64,000 bases of DNA from Prorocentrum cordatum (lineage: Eukaryota; Sar; Dinophyceae; Prorocentrales; Prorocentraceae), in the NCBI GenBank assembly GCA_963575745.1, contig CAUYUJ010016294.1, forward strand, positions 492,157-556,156, read 5' to 3'. Shown here in pieces: positions 22,062-34,800 of the stretch. The notes beneath the pieces are model-generated. The model had not been told where the DNA came from. It was given only the letters and a program-made list of their open reading frames with translations, and searched no databases. The stretch's first letter is position 1. Each line of letters begins with the position of its first letter. The position numbers and the translations under genes are program-made.

Positions 22062-22250
22062 TGTGGAGGACGAATCACGGAGAGGACGCACGTTGCCCAA
22101 CAATTCGTGCAGATGTCTGAAACATGTGTTAAATAACATTTGCACATGTTAGAAACATGTTTGTAATACTTCCCGACATTTGAAACACATTCTTAGTTCG
22201 ATGATGGGACTGTTAGGGTGTCCATTCTCGTGGCACCCTCAAACTTATAC
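22062..22250. repeat. ACATGTTT-rich dispersed repeat, copy 2
   Basis: Diverged relative of 4824-5062: 'gagaggacgcacgttgccca', 'gatgtctgaaacatgtgtta', 'cccgacattt', and the ending 'gtgtccattctcgtggcacc'. It confirms the consensus at the retrotransposon insertion point. Confidence 0.75.
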
Positions 22251-22709
22251 CCCTGATCCGCCGATGGTTGTTTCAAGCCGCGGCCCCAGAAGACCCGACC
22301 GCGTCTCCAGGCGCTCTCAAAGGGCAGCGTCTGTTTCCGGATCCATCTGTGATTTTTGCTTCCAGAGCAGGGAAAACGTCTCCCGATGGCCAAAGTTGAT
22401 GAATGAGCACCGCCGCTGTACAAAAATCATATCATCGGAGACTTGGGATGGTGCCGCTGACGCGATCCCAGCCCAGTAGTTGATTTAAGTTTACAGCCGC
22501 CGTAGTGTGATTGCAGTGAACATCAGTCTGCGCAGTAGTATGTTGTAATAGGTCTCGGGTCAGCCATGCCAAATATAATACATTTGTTACCTAACAGCGA
22601 AGACTGATAGGTTTCTAGTGGTGTCAAAAGAGCTCACAGATCACTCCACAGGGGGGTCCGGGCAGGTGTTGGGGCGTTTCCGGGCGGCATGAGCCGGGCT
22701 CGTTTTTCA

Positions 22710-23215
22710 CCAACAGTCACACACTTCGTGCTCTTCGCCTTCCCAGAACTCCATTCCCAGGCCACATTCTGGGGGGCCGGATGCAACAGTCACACACAAA
22801 GTGCTCTTCGACATCCCAGAACGCCATTCCCGGGCCACATTCTGGGGGGCCGGATGCAACAGTCACACACTTCGTGCTCTTCGAGTTCCCAGAACGCCAT
22901 TCCCGGGCCACATTTTGGATGCCCGGAGCCAACTGTAGGCCACTTCGTGCTCTTCTATTTCCCAGAACTCCATTCCCGGGCCACATTTTGAATGCCCGGA
23001 GCCAACTGTAGGCCACTTCGTGCTCTTCGAGTTCCCAGAACTCCATTCCCGGGCCACATTTTGAATGCCCGGAGCCAACTGTAGGCCACTTCGTGCTCTT
23101 CGAGTTCCCAGAACTCCATTCCCGGGCCACATTTTGAATGCCCGTACCCAACTGTAGGCAACTTCGTGCTCTTCGACTTCCCAGAACTCCCATTCCTGGG
23201 CCACATTTTCAGCAG
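22710..23215. repeat. 73-bp tandem repeat, 7 copies
   Basis: 'cacttcgtgctcttcga', 'tcccagaactccattccc' and 'gggccacattttgaatgccc' recur at 73-bp spacing (for example 22941, 23014, 23087). The period is not a multiple of 3 yet the minus strand stays open (158 residues, 3-unit periodicity). I consider this fortuitous. The array abuts the long purine tract. Confidence 0.9.
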
Positions 23216-24612
23216 GGGCAAGAGCACGACGAGGAGGAGGACGAGCAAGACCAGGAGGACGAGGACGAGCAGGAGCAGGACGAGGAGCAGGAGGAGCAGG
23301 AGAAGAAGGACGAGCAGGAGGAGGAGGAGGACGAGCAGGAGGAGGAGGACGACCAGGAGGAGGAGGACGACCAGGAGGAGGAGGACGACCAGGAAGAGGA
23401 GGAGGAGGAGGAGAGGGGGAGGAGGAGGAGGAGGAGGAGGGGAGGAGGAGGAGGAGGGGAGGGAGGAGGAGGAGGAGGAGGACGAGGACGAGGAGGAGGA
23501 GGAGGGGGGGGGAGAGTACCAGGAGGAGGAGAACGAGGACCACCAGGAGGAGGAGGAGGAGGAGGAGGAGGAGGAGGAGGAGAGAACACCAGGAGGAGGA
23601 GGACGAGCAAGACGAGGAGGACGAGAACGAGGACGACCAGGAAGAGGAGGAGGAGGAGGAGGAGGGGAGGGGGAGGACTACCAGGAGGAGGAGGAGGAGG
23701 AGGAGGAGGAGGAGGAGAGAGGAGGAGGAGGACGAGAGGAGGAGGAGGAGGACGAGGAGGAGGAGGGGGGGGAGAGCACCAGGAGGAGGAGAACGAGGAC
23801 CACCAGGAGGAGGAGGAGGAGGAGGAGGAGGAGGAGGAGGAGAGAACACCAGGAGGAGGAGGACGAGCAAGGAGGAGGAGACGAGCGAGGAAGCAGAGAG
23901 GACGAGGAGCGAGGAGAGCAGGTGAAGAAGGAGAGAAGAGGAGGAGGACGAGATGAAGAGGACGAGGAGGAGAGGAGACCAGGCAAAGAGAGGTGGAGAG
24001 AGGGGAGGGGAAGGATACCAGGAGGAGAGGAAGGAGGAAGGAGGAGGAGGAGGAGGAGGAACAGGAGGAAGAGGAGGAGGAGGACGAGGAGGAGGAGGAG
24101 GAGGAGGACGAGGAGGAGGAGGGGGGGGGAGAGCACCAGGAGGAGGAGAACGAGGACCACCAGGAGGAGGAGGAGGAGGAGGAGGAGGAGGAGGAGGAGG
24201 AGGAGGAGAGAGCACCAGGAGGAGGAGGACGAGCAAGACGAGGAGGACGAGAACGATGACGAGCAGGAGGAAGAGGAGGAGGAGGAGGAGGAGGAGGAGG
24301 AGGAGGAGGAGGAGGAGGAGGAGCAGGAAAAAGAGGAGGAGGAGGAGGCAGGAAGAGGAGTGAGGGGGAGGAGACGAGGAGAAGGAGGAGGAGGAGGACG
24401 GGGGGAGGAGGAGGGGGGGGGAGAGCACCAGGGAGAGGAGAACGAGACCACCAGAGGAAGGAGGGAGAGGAGGAGGAGGAGTAGGAGAGGAGGAGGAGAG
24501 AGCACCATAGAGGGGACGAGCAAGACGAGGAGGACGAGAAGGATGACGAGCAGGAGGAGGAGGAGGAGGAAGGGAAGGAGGAAGGAGGAGCAGGAAAAAG
24601 AAGGAGGAGGAG
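23216..24612. repeat. 1.4-kb purine tract with higher-order repeats
   Basis: The plus strand is almost purely GGA/GAC/GCA. A higher-order unit around 'gagcaccaggaggaggagaa' recurs near 23514, 23778, 24130 and 24424. Uninterrupted frames of 490-521 residues on both strands follow from composition. Such tracts can adopt triplex (H-DNA) structures. Confidence 0.9.
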
Positions 24613-24959
24613 GAGGCAGGCTGAGGCTGAGGCTGTGACTGCGACTGCCGTTGCCGCTGCGACTGTCATCGCGAATGCGACTACGACTGCGAGAACAGCA
24701 GAATTCGACAACTGGATTTTCATCTGAATCTTAAGGGGAATGCTTTCAGATATGCTTCTACACATCGCTGTTAGGTTGCTTTGCCGGGATAATTTTTTTT
24801 GGGGGGGGGTCAGTATAGTTTTGAATTATGTACAGGTGGTTGAGTGTTGTTCGATTTGGTCATGTTGCAATGAAAGGTCGAATGGCCTTCGCCCCATCCG
24901 GCCACCGTGCATGGGTTTCGGGTCATATTTTTCAGGGATGGCTCTTGGAATCTCTCCTG

Positions 24960-25215
24960 CGCCCATTTGGGGGCCTCTTTGGGGCAGTTGCGGGACCTAT
25001 TGGGAGCCTATTGGGGGCATCTTAGGGCCTCTGGGGTGCCTCTTGGGGCCTCTTTGGGGCCTCCTGGGGGGCCCTCGGGGCCGAGGGCTCGAAATGTCGA
25101 TTCGGGGTCCCCATCTGGGACCCCTCTTGGAGGCATCTTTGGGCCCCCGGCGGCCGTTTGGTCCGGCTAGGGTGTCTTTTAGAGGCCTCTGGGGCCGTCT
25201 TGGGGCGATCTTGGG
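24960..25215. repeat. Degenerate 'ggggcctctt' minisatellite
   Basis: Irregular repeats of 'gggcctctttggggc' and 'cttggggcctc'. A 161-residue plus-strand frame (24740-25225) is rich in GPLWGLLG-like peptides and looks repeat-derived. Confidence 0.6.
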
Positions 25216-25486
25216 GGCTTCTTGAGCCGTTACCTTGGGCCCTTGAAAGACTCCGTTGGATTGAGGTCTGAGGCTTAACGGACCTCAGGACACGCCCATT
25301 CCGTTCCCAGAGGCACGGTGGAGGACACTTATTAATTATGTCTCGTTCAAGCGAGGAAGAACCACCCGGACCGGACAATTGGCGTGTATTAAACGGCTTT
25401 GGGCGTTTCTTAAACAGCACCGCCCTGGTCGATTTCCTCTCTGGGCGCGTTTACTACACGATTTCGCGTGCCGGAGTGGTTATTCT

Positions 25487-25662
25487 TGTGGGGGACGATC
25501 AATGGAGAGGAAGCATGTGGCCAAATAATTTCCAGATGTCTGAAACATGTGTTAAACATATTTTAAACATGTAAAGAGCATGTTTAAAACATGTTTAGAG
25601 CATTTTCCGACATTTCACACATTTTAAATTCAATGATAGGGCTGTTTGGGTGTCCATTGTCG
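25487..25662. repeat. ACATGTTT repeat copy 3, left part, interrupted by the retrotransposon
   Basis: Close match to 4860-5040 up to 'gtgtccattgtcg'. The continuation 'tgtcgtggcatccacaagg' is found only after the right LTR, at 42034-42052. The duplicated TGTCG (25658-25662 and 42034-42038; 6 bp if a flanking T is counted) is the target-site duplication, and the empty site is preserved in copy 1. Confidence 0.9.
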
Positions 25663-25689
25663 ACTTTAAACGGAGAAGGTTAAAGGCGA

Positions 25690-25697
25690 TATATAAA
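25690..25697 (+). promoter_or_regulatory. TATA-like element in the 5' LTR
   Basis: TATATAAA lies 27 nt from the LTR start, followed by GC-rich sequence. In the 3' LTR the single mismatch changes it to GATATAAA. Dinoflagellate genes usually lack TATA boxes, so its use as a promoter is an inference. Confidence 0.4.
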
Positions 25698-25723
25698 TCG
25701 AGCATGTACCGCTGCCGTGCCTG

Positions 25724-25736
25724 GCTCAAGCCGGGC
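25724..25736 (+). promoter_or_regulatory. Spliced-leader-like motif in the LTR
   Basis: CCTGGCTCAAG contains TGGCTCAAG, the last nine bases of the dinoflagellate spliced leader, and the preceding CCGCTGCC loosely resembles the leader start. Present in both LTRs. It could be a relict of trans-splicing captured at reverse transcription, or chance. Confidence 0.35.
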
Positions 25737-25813
25737 CCGGCCAGATATATGACTGTGCCTCACTGAGGCGCACGACTTGCATCAGAGATCGGAAAATACC
25801 TTTTCCATTGACG

Positions 25814-28800
25814 ATGCCCATCCTATCCTTTACTCCAGATCCCATGCTTCGTCTTGCACTCTTGCTCATGCGATATGAGCCAAAGCCTGGGATATGGCAA
25901 CGCTTAAAGCGTAACACATACCTAAGCTTACCAGCTTGTTTTCGACTTGGTAGCGGAGCTGGCTACACTCTCGTGTGGCTGGCTCTCGCTCTGATTCCTG
26001 TAATCCACGGCACAACTTGGTGGACTACTACTACGGTGGAATACCATGTTGCGCCGGCTCTGCGAGGAGCGGAGCCAGTCCGCGATCGAGCTAGCGGGGC
26101 AACCCGCGAACTCGAGACGCTCTCTCCTACTTCACTGCGCTACTTCACTCCCGACTTCCACCAGATGCCAATCGGCAACTCGATCGAGAACGTGGTCACC
26201 CTGCGGGGCTACCCGCAGCGGGGCCACCTGCATCCCGTGCCAGTCAGGCGCCTCACGGCTACTACGCCAGAGCCTGACAAACCACAGCCTAAACCAATCA
26301 CCGAAGCCGAAATGCACATGCATTGGATCAAGATAACTATATTCGGCATTCTGTGGGTAATAATGGGATGTGCTGTGGGATACATGCGGCAGGGGATGGA
26401 CGACACGCGTACTACTGGCCCTTCATGGGACCCTGCCGGTACTACGCCTTTTCGCGAATACGTTCGCGAAGTACATGCATGGTTAAACGTAACGAGTGGC
26501 AATATGACACCACCACAACAAGCTGCAGCACTACAACGAGGCCTTCAAGGTCTGGCTCGTCGTATCGCCATGCAGGTCCCCTCCCAGATCATCAATTATG
26601 GTGTAACTGTCAATGGACAGCCAACGGATGCAGTAACATATATACTGTACTTACTGAGCACCAAATTTGAAAATCTGGAAGATGAGCGCCAGCTCAACTC
26701 TGGCACTGCCCTTATCGACTTCCGCGTCGAAAGGGGCGAGCGAATCGACTCAGTATTAGCTCGATTCGAGATGGCCCGTGACGAGGCTAACTCTGTTGGC
26801 TTTGTCATCCCCAACTTTCAGATCCTAACGCTGATTCTCTTCAGAGCGTTAGGCGTTGGCGCGTCACGAGCCCAACACCTGCTTGAGCCCTTCAATCATC
26901 AGATGCCCCGAACACAAGCAGACTATGACAGGCTGCTGACCAGGATGAGGAACTACGGACATGTTGCCGAGCGCTCTCCTGGCAACATAGCGGGTATCTT
27001 CACAGGGCACCACTCACATGCAGGTGTCTACGCCACGACTGCGGGGTCACCCGCTGGTCCTGGCGAGCCAAATCCCTGGGCTGACCCAGCCGATATGCCC
27101 AACGAGGCCACTGCCCTTTTAGGGCAGACCGGCCAGGCATCGGCAGAGGCAGCTGAGGCGAACGCCTGGTCGAACTACTCGCCAGGCGCCGCCTACACTG
27201 CAAGCCCGCCCTCGGGCACAACCCTCTGGGGCCAAGCGGAGTCATCCGCTCAAGGGTCTCAGCCACCCTCACCGTTTGAATCTGGCACTGACACGGATAC
27301 CTCATCTGACGATGAGCACAATGGCATAGTCTCTGCTGGTAATGACTACCCAGCGGATGACACTCACCTCTCTGAACAACAAAGAGCGGAAGCCGCCTTT
27401 ATGGCTTATCGCAAATCAAAACGCCGTTGGAGGCGCTTTATGAAGAAACCAGTCAGAAAGGTGAGACGTGCAGTACGCCGACATTTCAAACGATTTGGAA
27501 AGGGTCGTGGCAAAGGGGGTCGCAGACGCCGTATGCATGGTAGGGGTATTACTGCTTTCCTCACGTCCTTAACTGATATGGCTTTTGAAGAAGTTCTTAT
27601 CGGAGGCAAAGGTCGGGGTCACAGGCGGACCTCCGGTAAGGGAAAAGGGCGGAGGGGCAACCCTAGGGACGCTTCTGGCAATACTATGAAGTGTCATACA
27701 TGCGGTAGCACAGAGCATTTGCGCGATCAATGCCCGAAGGGGAAAGGAAAGGGATCCGTACATTTGGCTCAAAATTCTTTTATGGATGACATAGATTACA
27801 TTGACTACGAGTTTTACGTCAATCCAGAAGCGGCTCCCGCCGCGGGCTCCTCCACGTATTACGTGATGGCCCGCTACGCTGAAGCAACTGTAGCCCTGGA
27901 AGACTACGCAGTGACCCTCTTCGACGAGTTCCACGGCTGGGACGAGGTCGACGAGGTCGCGTACAATGCTTGGTTCGGTCTTCCAGCGGGGCCACCCGCC
28001 GGCGACGAGGTCTCCGAAGCCGAGACCGTCCCGGCAACAGAGGAAGAACTCACCGCCGTGCTGGCCCCGCAAGTGATTGGCATGCCGTTGCTGCCAAATC
28101 CTTCGTGGGCTGGTTCGGAGGCGGGAGACGCCGATGACGAAATGCGGGGCCATCCCGCGTATTCCGACTCCGAAGAAGCCGAAGAAGATTATAAGGACAT
28201 GCTCCAAGAGCAGGTCTCAGAAGCAATCCGACTCCTGAGTGCGCCAGCACATCAGCAGATAACCATGAACGAACTGCTGTCACACCCAGGAGCTGCACGT
28301 CTACGTCCATACTTGGATTCGGACATGTCAGCATCTCAGATGCTGACAGCACTCCAAGCTCTAGCGGGGTCACCCGCCGAAGAGACGCCAGACGCAACAG
28401 CGGGGCCACCCGCTTGGTCTATGGATGTATTCATGCAAGGTTGTGATCAAATGGACATTAACGACCTCACGATGGAGCAGTTAAACGACATCGGGTACTT
28501 CAGAAGCCCGTATCAAAACGTGTTCATGGTCCAGGACAGCTCAGAGGACTCGGAGGACATGCGCTACGCCAAGAGGGACAGACGACCGTCGCCTCCCCGA
28601 GACTCAGAGCATGACGATCAAAGGCCAATGGCACGCGGTAGTGCGTCAGCGGGGCCAGCCCGCAGAAGGAGCCGTTCAGCTCCCAGACGCCCTACACATG
28701 ATGAATCGGGCTATCCATACAGTACTGAGCACTCCGTCGGAGTATCCGCTCAGCATGTGCCGGATTGGTACATCAAATGGTACCCCGGCTACTCGATGGA

Positions 28801-31800
28801 CACGCTTCGCCACTGGTATTCTAAGGAGTACTGCACTAAAAGGGACGAAACTGGCGCGATAATACGTACCAAGGGTGGCAAGACCAAGACGCCAGAGGCT
28901 TGGGACAAAAGGGCTAAGAAACAGGAGATCATCAACGATCGCAAGACATACAGGAAACAAGTATGTCAGTGCGAGCCCTTCAAAGGTCACATGCGCAGGT
29001 GTCCGATGGACCGCCCCTCCAGGAGCCCTCATCACGGTGAGACCCCGTGGAATTGGTCTCATGGAGATGACGCTGGCAACGTCCATGATCCTAATAAGGA
29101 GGTCCCTGGAGGAGGAAAGCGCATCACCGAAGCCGATCGTGTCCCTATGACCGAAGAGGTGGCCAACGTCGTCAGGGAAAATTGGGTACAGCTTCCCAAT
29201 GACCATCGCCTCAAGGAATGGAACCGCCGATTCCATGAAGAGGCGGGGTCACCCGCAGGATCCAGTAAAGAAGCGGGGTCACCCGCAGGATCCAGCAAAG
29301 AAGCGGGGTCACCCGCAGACGAGGCGCCAGCCGCTGGGTCCGCGGACGACGATTGGATAGCTGTTGCATCTGCTGCTGGGTCCGCCGCCGGCACTGACCA
29401 CACCGAACTGAATGAAGAATGGGCGGCGGAAGACGGCTCAGAGAATCCATTCCCTGATGGATGCGCCTGCTGGTACTACAGCTCTTCGGCGCAGAAGTGG
29501 TTTTGCACGAGGGTAATCTACCGCCATGAGAATGGCAAGTACAAGCTGGCCATAAAAGGTACTGCCGACATCGACCAGATGAGGCAGGTCATCCATGATC
29601 ATGGCCAGCCAGAAGGCCCTCCTAGAGACCCTCCTGGTCCACAACCGGGCAAGGGCAGCAGACCACCTCCAAGACCTAAAGCCGACTCCTCGTCTTCACC
29701 GACTCCTGCGAAAAGGCACCCGTCCAAGAGCCCCGAAGGCACACATGGGCGGGCGAAGGCCAGAGGGATCGCCAAGACGGACGACCCTGAGCCGGCAGAT
29801 CCTCCCGGTCTGTCCGTGACAGAGAGGAAGAAGGCTTTTGCTGGACCATCGACCCCGATGCCACCGGCGACCCAAGGCGATGTCAAGGACGAAGTTCGCG
29901 ACAAGCCTCAGGCAGCTTTCCGAGGTGACTGGACTCCAACTCTGCATCAGCCGCGCCTTGCACCACGACCAGGTTCGGCACGAATGAAAGCGCAGCCGAA
30001 GCCCGAAGCTGGGATGAGGTCGGTGCGGGCAGAAGCGGCCGCCAAGGCTAAGGAGGACAAGGGCTCTGCGGGGCCACCCGCTAAAGCGGCGCCAGCCGTA
30101 GCAGCGGGGACACCCGCAGAAGGCACTCTCTCAAGGGAAGAACGCTTCAGAGTCCTCAAAGAATTTGGCGACCAACAGAAACTAACCGATGATGCAGCTG
30201 CTGACGAAGGTCACCCGAACCCTGGCGCGGAGTCATCCGCAGGAGCTGCCTCGCCAGCCGCAGGCTCTGCTGGGCCACCCGTTAAAGCGCCGCCAGCGGC
30301 ATTAGCGGGGCCACCCGCACACGGGCAACCAGTAATGTCTGTTCTTAGGAACATCCCTCTGGGAGCCATCGAATACTGGCAAGGCATTGAAGGCAAAGGC
30401 CCGAAGCGCACCATAAACCCACGAGTCACTCCAGACGATACTGACCGATACGAGGTCATTAATTGTCCTGATCGTCGTAACTTCGAGTGCCGCAACGACT
30501 GGGAACGTGAACGACAAACCGTGGGAAATATGTTGCGAGACAGGCCGCCACTACGCGTTGCGCAGCATAAAGCAGAGCTCCTGAAGGTCATGGAGAGGTT
30601 CGGCATGGATCCGACTTTGCCGCGTGAAGGGCAGATGACCAAGGTGTCAATATGGTTTTCTACAGCCCTACGCCACAGTCCATATTGGAAGGACGGATTC
30701 AGCCGACACTTCGAAAAGATCAGCACTTTCGATCCATACGATGGCTGGGTTGTTGTTGACGATCTGCTGACAAACTGGACTGAAAATGATCAGTGGAAAG
30801 GCGATCGTGAAATGCACGAGGTGCTGATCAAGGGCAGGCCCCACACGTCATACGTGTATTGGGTGCTGCTAAACTGCTGTGAGATGATTGACCATCACGG
30901 CATGCAGAAGGGCAGGCTCCAGATGAAGTGCGTTGAGGACAGCATGCTGCTGCCTCCCAGGTTTCGACCAAAGGCACGCAGGCCACAGTACTTCATCAGA
31001 GCCACGAACGGCCACAGCAGTCCAGGCATCCACTGTCCCGAGTCGCTGTACAAGCCGATCACAACATGGATGAAAGAACCAGACGACCCAGTATATTTCA
31101 TCCACGGGACACAGTGGGAGTATGTCAAGGACATTCTTGCTAATGGCCTTTCATGCCTCGCACAGGACAACCCTAAAAGGAAGGGGGGGCGCCAATTTGT
31201 GCACGGCTGCCCCTACCTCCCGGGCGACCCGAGGATTCAATCGGGCATCCGTCCTGACTCGGAGGTGCTCATATTCTGCAGCATCAACAAGATGCTGTCC
31301 AGTGGCTTCTCCCTATGGAGATCAGCAAATGACATAGTCATGACACGAGGCCACGACGGACGTATACCGCCCGATCATATCCTCCAGATTGTGAGCATTG
31401 CGAAATATCGGGTCGGCGAAGCCTGGAGCAATCCGCTGGCTTATGACAAGTCGCGGAGGCGGGGCCAACCCGCGGACAGGATTCGCACCGATGACTACCT
31501 GCCACTTAAAATGTGTGACAGAACTCTGGGTGTAATGGAAGATCACGCCATGTACCTAAAGGGCTGGACTAAGACGGACGGTCGTCCATTCAATTTGGTC
31601 ATGACCGAGCAAGATGTTGCTCCACGACCGTACGACACACAGACAGTCCTCATGATGAATGCCCAGGAGGACGAGGTCATGCCTGAAGCGGGGCCACCCG
31701 CAGGTGCGGGGACACCCGCGGTAGACACCTCGGACGGTTCATGGCAACAAGTGGTCACACCAGTAGCAACGGTAGCATCTCCTTGGAGGCCGGACCAGCA

Positions 31801-34800
31801 GTCATGGGTCCAGGCCCTCAACAGCCATTTGACATCAGCCGACGTCTCTGGACTAACCGATCAGCTATACCGTGCTGACCCGTGGGCGGTGCATACAGGT
31901 ATCCAAGACGCACAGCAGAGGAACCTGCGCCCTCCTGCGGGGCCACCAGGCGTCCTAGGACCACAACCACAACGCCCTCCGCAGCAAGCTGGAGGTGCGA
32001 GGTTTGTCCCTATGGGCGGTTCAGATGGTGGCTCGCCGTTTCGGACTCCGCCGTCTGAAACGAGCGAGAACAGCTTGTGGCAAAGACTCCAGGCGATTCG
32101 CGGGAATCCGGCGCTCGCAGCAGCACTCCAGGCAACCACTCCCTTTGGCACTCCGAGGGGTAGTGAAGGAGGAGTGGCTGCGGGGACACCCGCCGAGCGA
32201 ACGCCTGCGGAGTCACTCGCACATGCGGGGCCACCCGCTGACGGACAGCAAGGTTCAGACTACGAACGTCGGGCAGCCAACTTGAGAGCACAGGCTACCT
32301 TTCTGCAGCAACAAGCTGATAGAGTGCCCAGCCTGTTGCGGAACCGCAACATAGATGTTACGAATCATGGCGACTTTCGGCCTCTCTGGAGCTGGACTTC
32401 TGAAGATGCTCCAAATGCTGATCCCACGAATCCATATCGACAGGTGTTTATTCCAGGAATAGCATCACACCCAATATATGGATGGGACAATCATGGACCA
32501 GCAGAGGCACAGGCCATGGACGCGCCGATGTACCCGGAGTACTACGCGCAGATGAATAACACTCCTATGATTGCGGGGCCACCTGCGAACGAATACACTC
32601 GGAATCTTGCCAATGAGATGTTTCGTTTGCAGTTTACACGAGCGGTCGATGCGCAGTCTATGCCGCACTACGCCTACATGCCCACGCCGACGGACCCCGA
32701 GACCGTAGTTCAGCCAGCTGGTCTCGCGGTGCCAGCCGCTATGGGCAGCATGCCAGACTACATCCGCGACGTGCACAACACGCAGCAAGCGATACTGGCA
32801 TCTAGGCAGCAGGCTCGGGACAACGCCAGGCTGCGCCAACAACGCGCGATCCAGAGAAGGATCGAGCGTGAGACCCAAGCGGGGACACCCGCAGACGCGG
32901 GGCCACCCGCTGAACGGACAGATAGACGGCCGCCACCGACGCCATATCGGGAGGGCGAAACCACTTTCGAGCGCCAAGCTCGGACTCGCCCAGACGTGCC
33001 TGCTCCAGTCATTTCAGACTACAACTTCACACAGTGCCCAATCTGTATGGACACCTACGAGATGGGCACCACAGTGTGGAGACTGGCGTGTGGGCACTTC
33101 TTCCACGATATATGCTGGGATCGTGTTGCACAGCAGCACGTCCGCAATCAGCGGCCAGGCGCGCCGAACGAGGCCCCCTGCGCTGTATGTCGTGGGCCGG
33201 GCATAATTACAGCACGTTTCCCGTATGCTGGACAGCGCGACGCTGAGTCGGAACAAGCGCGCCAGCAGGAAAGGTACGTGGCAGATGCCCGGGAAATGCG
33301 TCGGCTCCGGGAAGCAGTGGAGGCACTAGAGGCTCGAGCCGCACACTCGGCGGAGCCATCCGCACGTGCCCCAGCTGCACAGGCATCCCCCTGGCCAGCG
33401 CCAGAGCAAGGCATCCAGATGCCAATCCTGCCTACGCTTCGAGCACAGGAGCCCCCAGCAGCGGGGCCACCCGCCGAAGCGGCTCCCGCCGCCAAAGCGG
33501 GGCCACCCGCAAATGGACCTCCGAATCCAGGATTCCTGAGGGCAATGGAGGCCAACATCAGGCGGAGTGGCAGGAGCGGAGGCGGTACGCGCAGGCCGAC
33601 TGGATCATCCAGGACCTCACGTGTGGCAAGCCCGGTCAGCGCTAGGAGCCGGGCAAGCGCTGAGAGCGCGGAGGCAGCCCAGTTCCACACCACATTCATG
33701 ATCGATACAAAAGGGCTGACCTATGCACGTGACGACACGGACACGCTGCCGCCAGGAGGTGAATGGATGTCCACACTCTCTGCGAATTATTGGGTTCTTG
33801 AACAGGAACCAATTACCGTAGAGGAGCGCCGCCAATATGAGCAGATGTGGTGCACCGAGTTAACCATGAGCCAATGGGTGCTTGAACAACGCCTGTTGAA
33901 AGGCACACTCGGTTCACAGATTACGTACCACACCGATGACCATGGTACGATGGCTCTGGCAGCGCGGAATGGGACATTCTTTCCCGACGAAGACGGACTG
34001 CCGTGCATCTCGTTCATGCTAGACATTGGCTCCAACGTGAACATCATTGGAGCCAATACGGCGCGAACCTTCCAGGAGGCTATGGCCAGGTACAATCATA
34101 GACCTGCCATATGCACCCTGAGCAAGACCCTCTACATTAACGGTGTCGGTGAGGGTGCTGCGATATGTCGGAAAATGGGCAACTTCAAGATCGGGGTGCA
34201 ATACGCCAATGAGGCAAGCCCCCGTATCGAGGAGTATGCCTCCAACATCGCAGAAGGCTCGGGTGCCAACCTCCCGGCCATCTGGGGCCTTGGTGCCATG
34301 GAAGCACGTGACACGATCATCGTGCTGAAGCCAGGCTACCAGAAGGTTATCTTCCCCAGCGGTGATTACACTCTGAAGCTGGGGAGGGGCGCCAAGGTCC
34401 TGAGGGCGAAGAAAACTCCCTCAGGACATCTAGCCATTCCCTGCGGTTTGTATGACGGGGCTAAAAGCCAGACGGTCACGAACACCTTCACAATCCGCAG
34501 CAGTCGAGATGGCTACACCGAGACGGAGAGCGAAGAGGACCCCGTCAATGCGGGGTCACCCGCCGGTGTAGGTGCGGGGCCACCCGCCGGAGTAAGTGCG
34601 GGGCCACCCGCCGAGACCACAGCGGGGCAACCCGCGACGGGACAGTCCATGACCGTCACGACTGATACGTACATTGTCGAGCCGTATCTCGACAAGCAGC
34701 TCCTGGAAGACACGACCCGTTTGATCGTGGACAGGACGCTGAACAGCTGGTGGGAGGGCCAACAGTGTCCCGAAGGGACCTGGCCACATATGAAGGATGC

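Larger units (their letters stand above)
25663..25947 (+). repeat. 5' LTR, 285 bp
   Basis: Matches 41749-42033 at 284 of 285 positions (T here and G there, in the 'ggcgatatataaatc' segment). It lacks the usual TG...CA ends: it starts ACTTTAAACGG and ends TTTTCGACT, with 1 nt of ambiguity because of the target duplication. Unusually for an LTR, it contains the ATG of the gag frame (25814), which stays open through the LTR end and the primer-binding site. Confidence 0.95.

Noticed and set aside
22717-23248. Minus-strand ORF of 158 residues with repeated KMWPGNG-like peptides
   Set aside because: Derived from the 73-bp satellite; periodicity of three units shows it is a by-product.
23138-24765. 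Very long open frames (490-521 residues) on both strands
   Set aside because: They consist of Glu/Arg/Gly or Ser/Pro/Leu runs from the GGA/GAC purine tract, and all frames are open at once.
27204-27217. GCCCG-CCCT-CGGGC as another member of the mini-hairpin family
   Set aside because: It can pair, but stem and loop do not match the family pattern; left out of the count.
31937-31950. GCGGGGCCACCAGG as a hairpin copy
   Set aside because: The 3' arm no longer pairs; probably a decayed copy and not counted.
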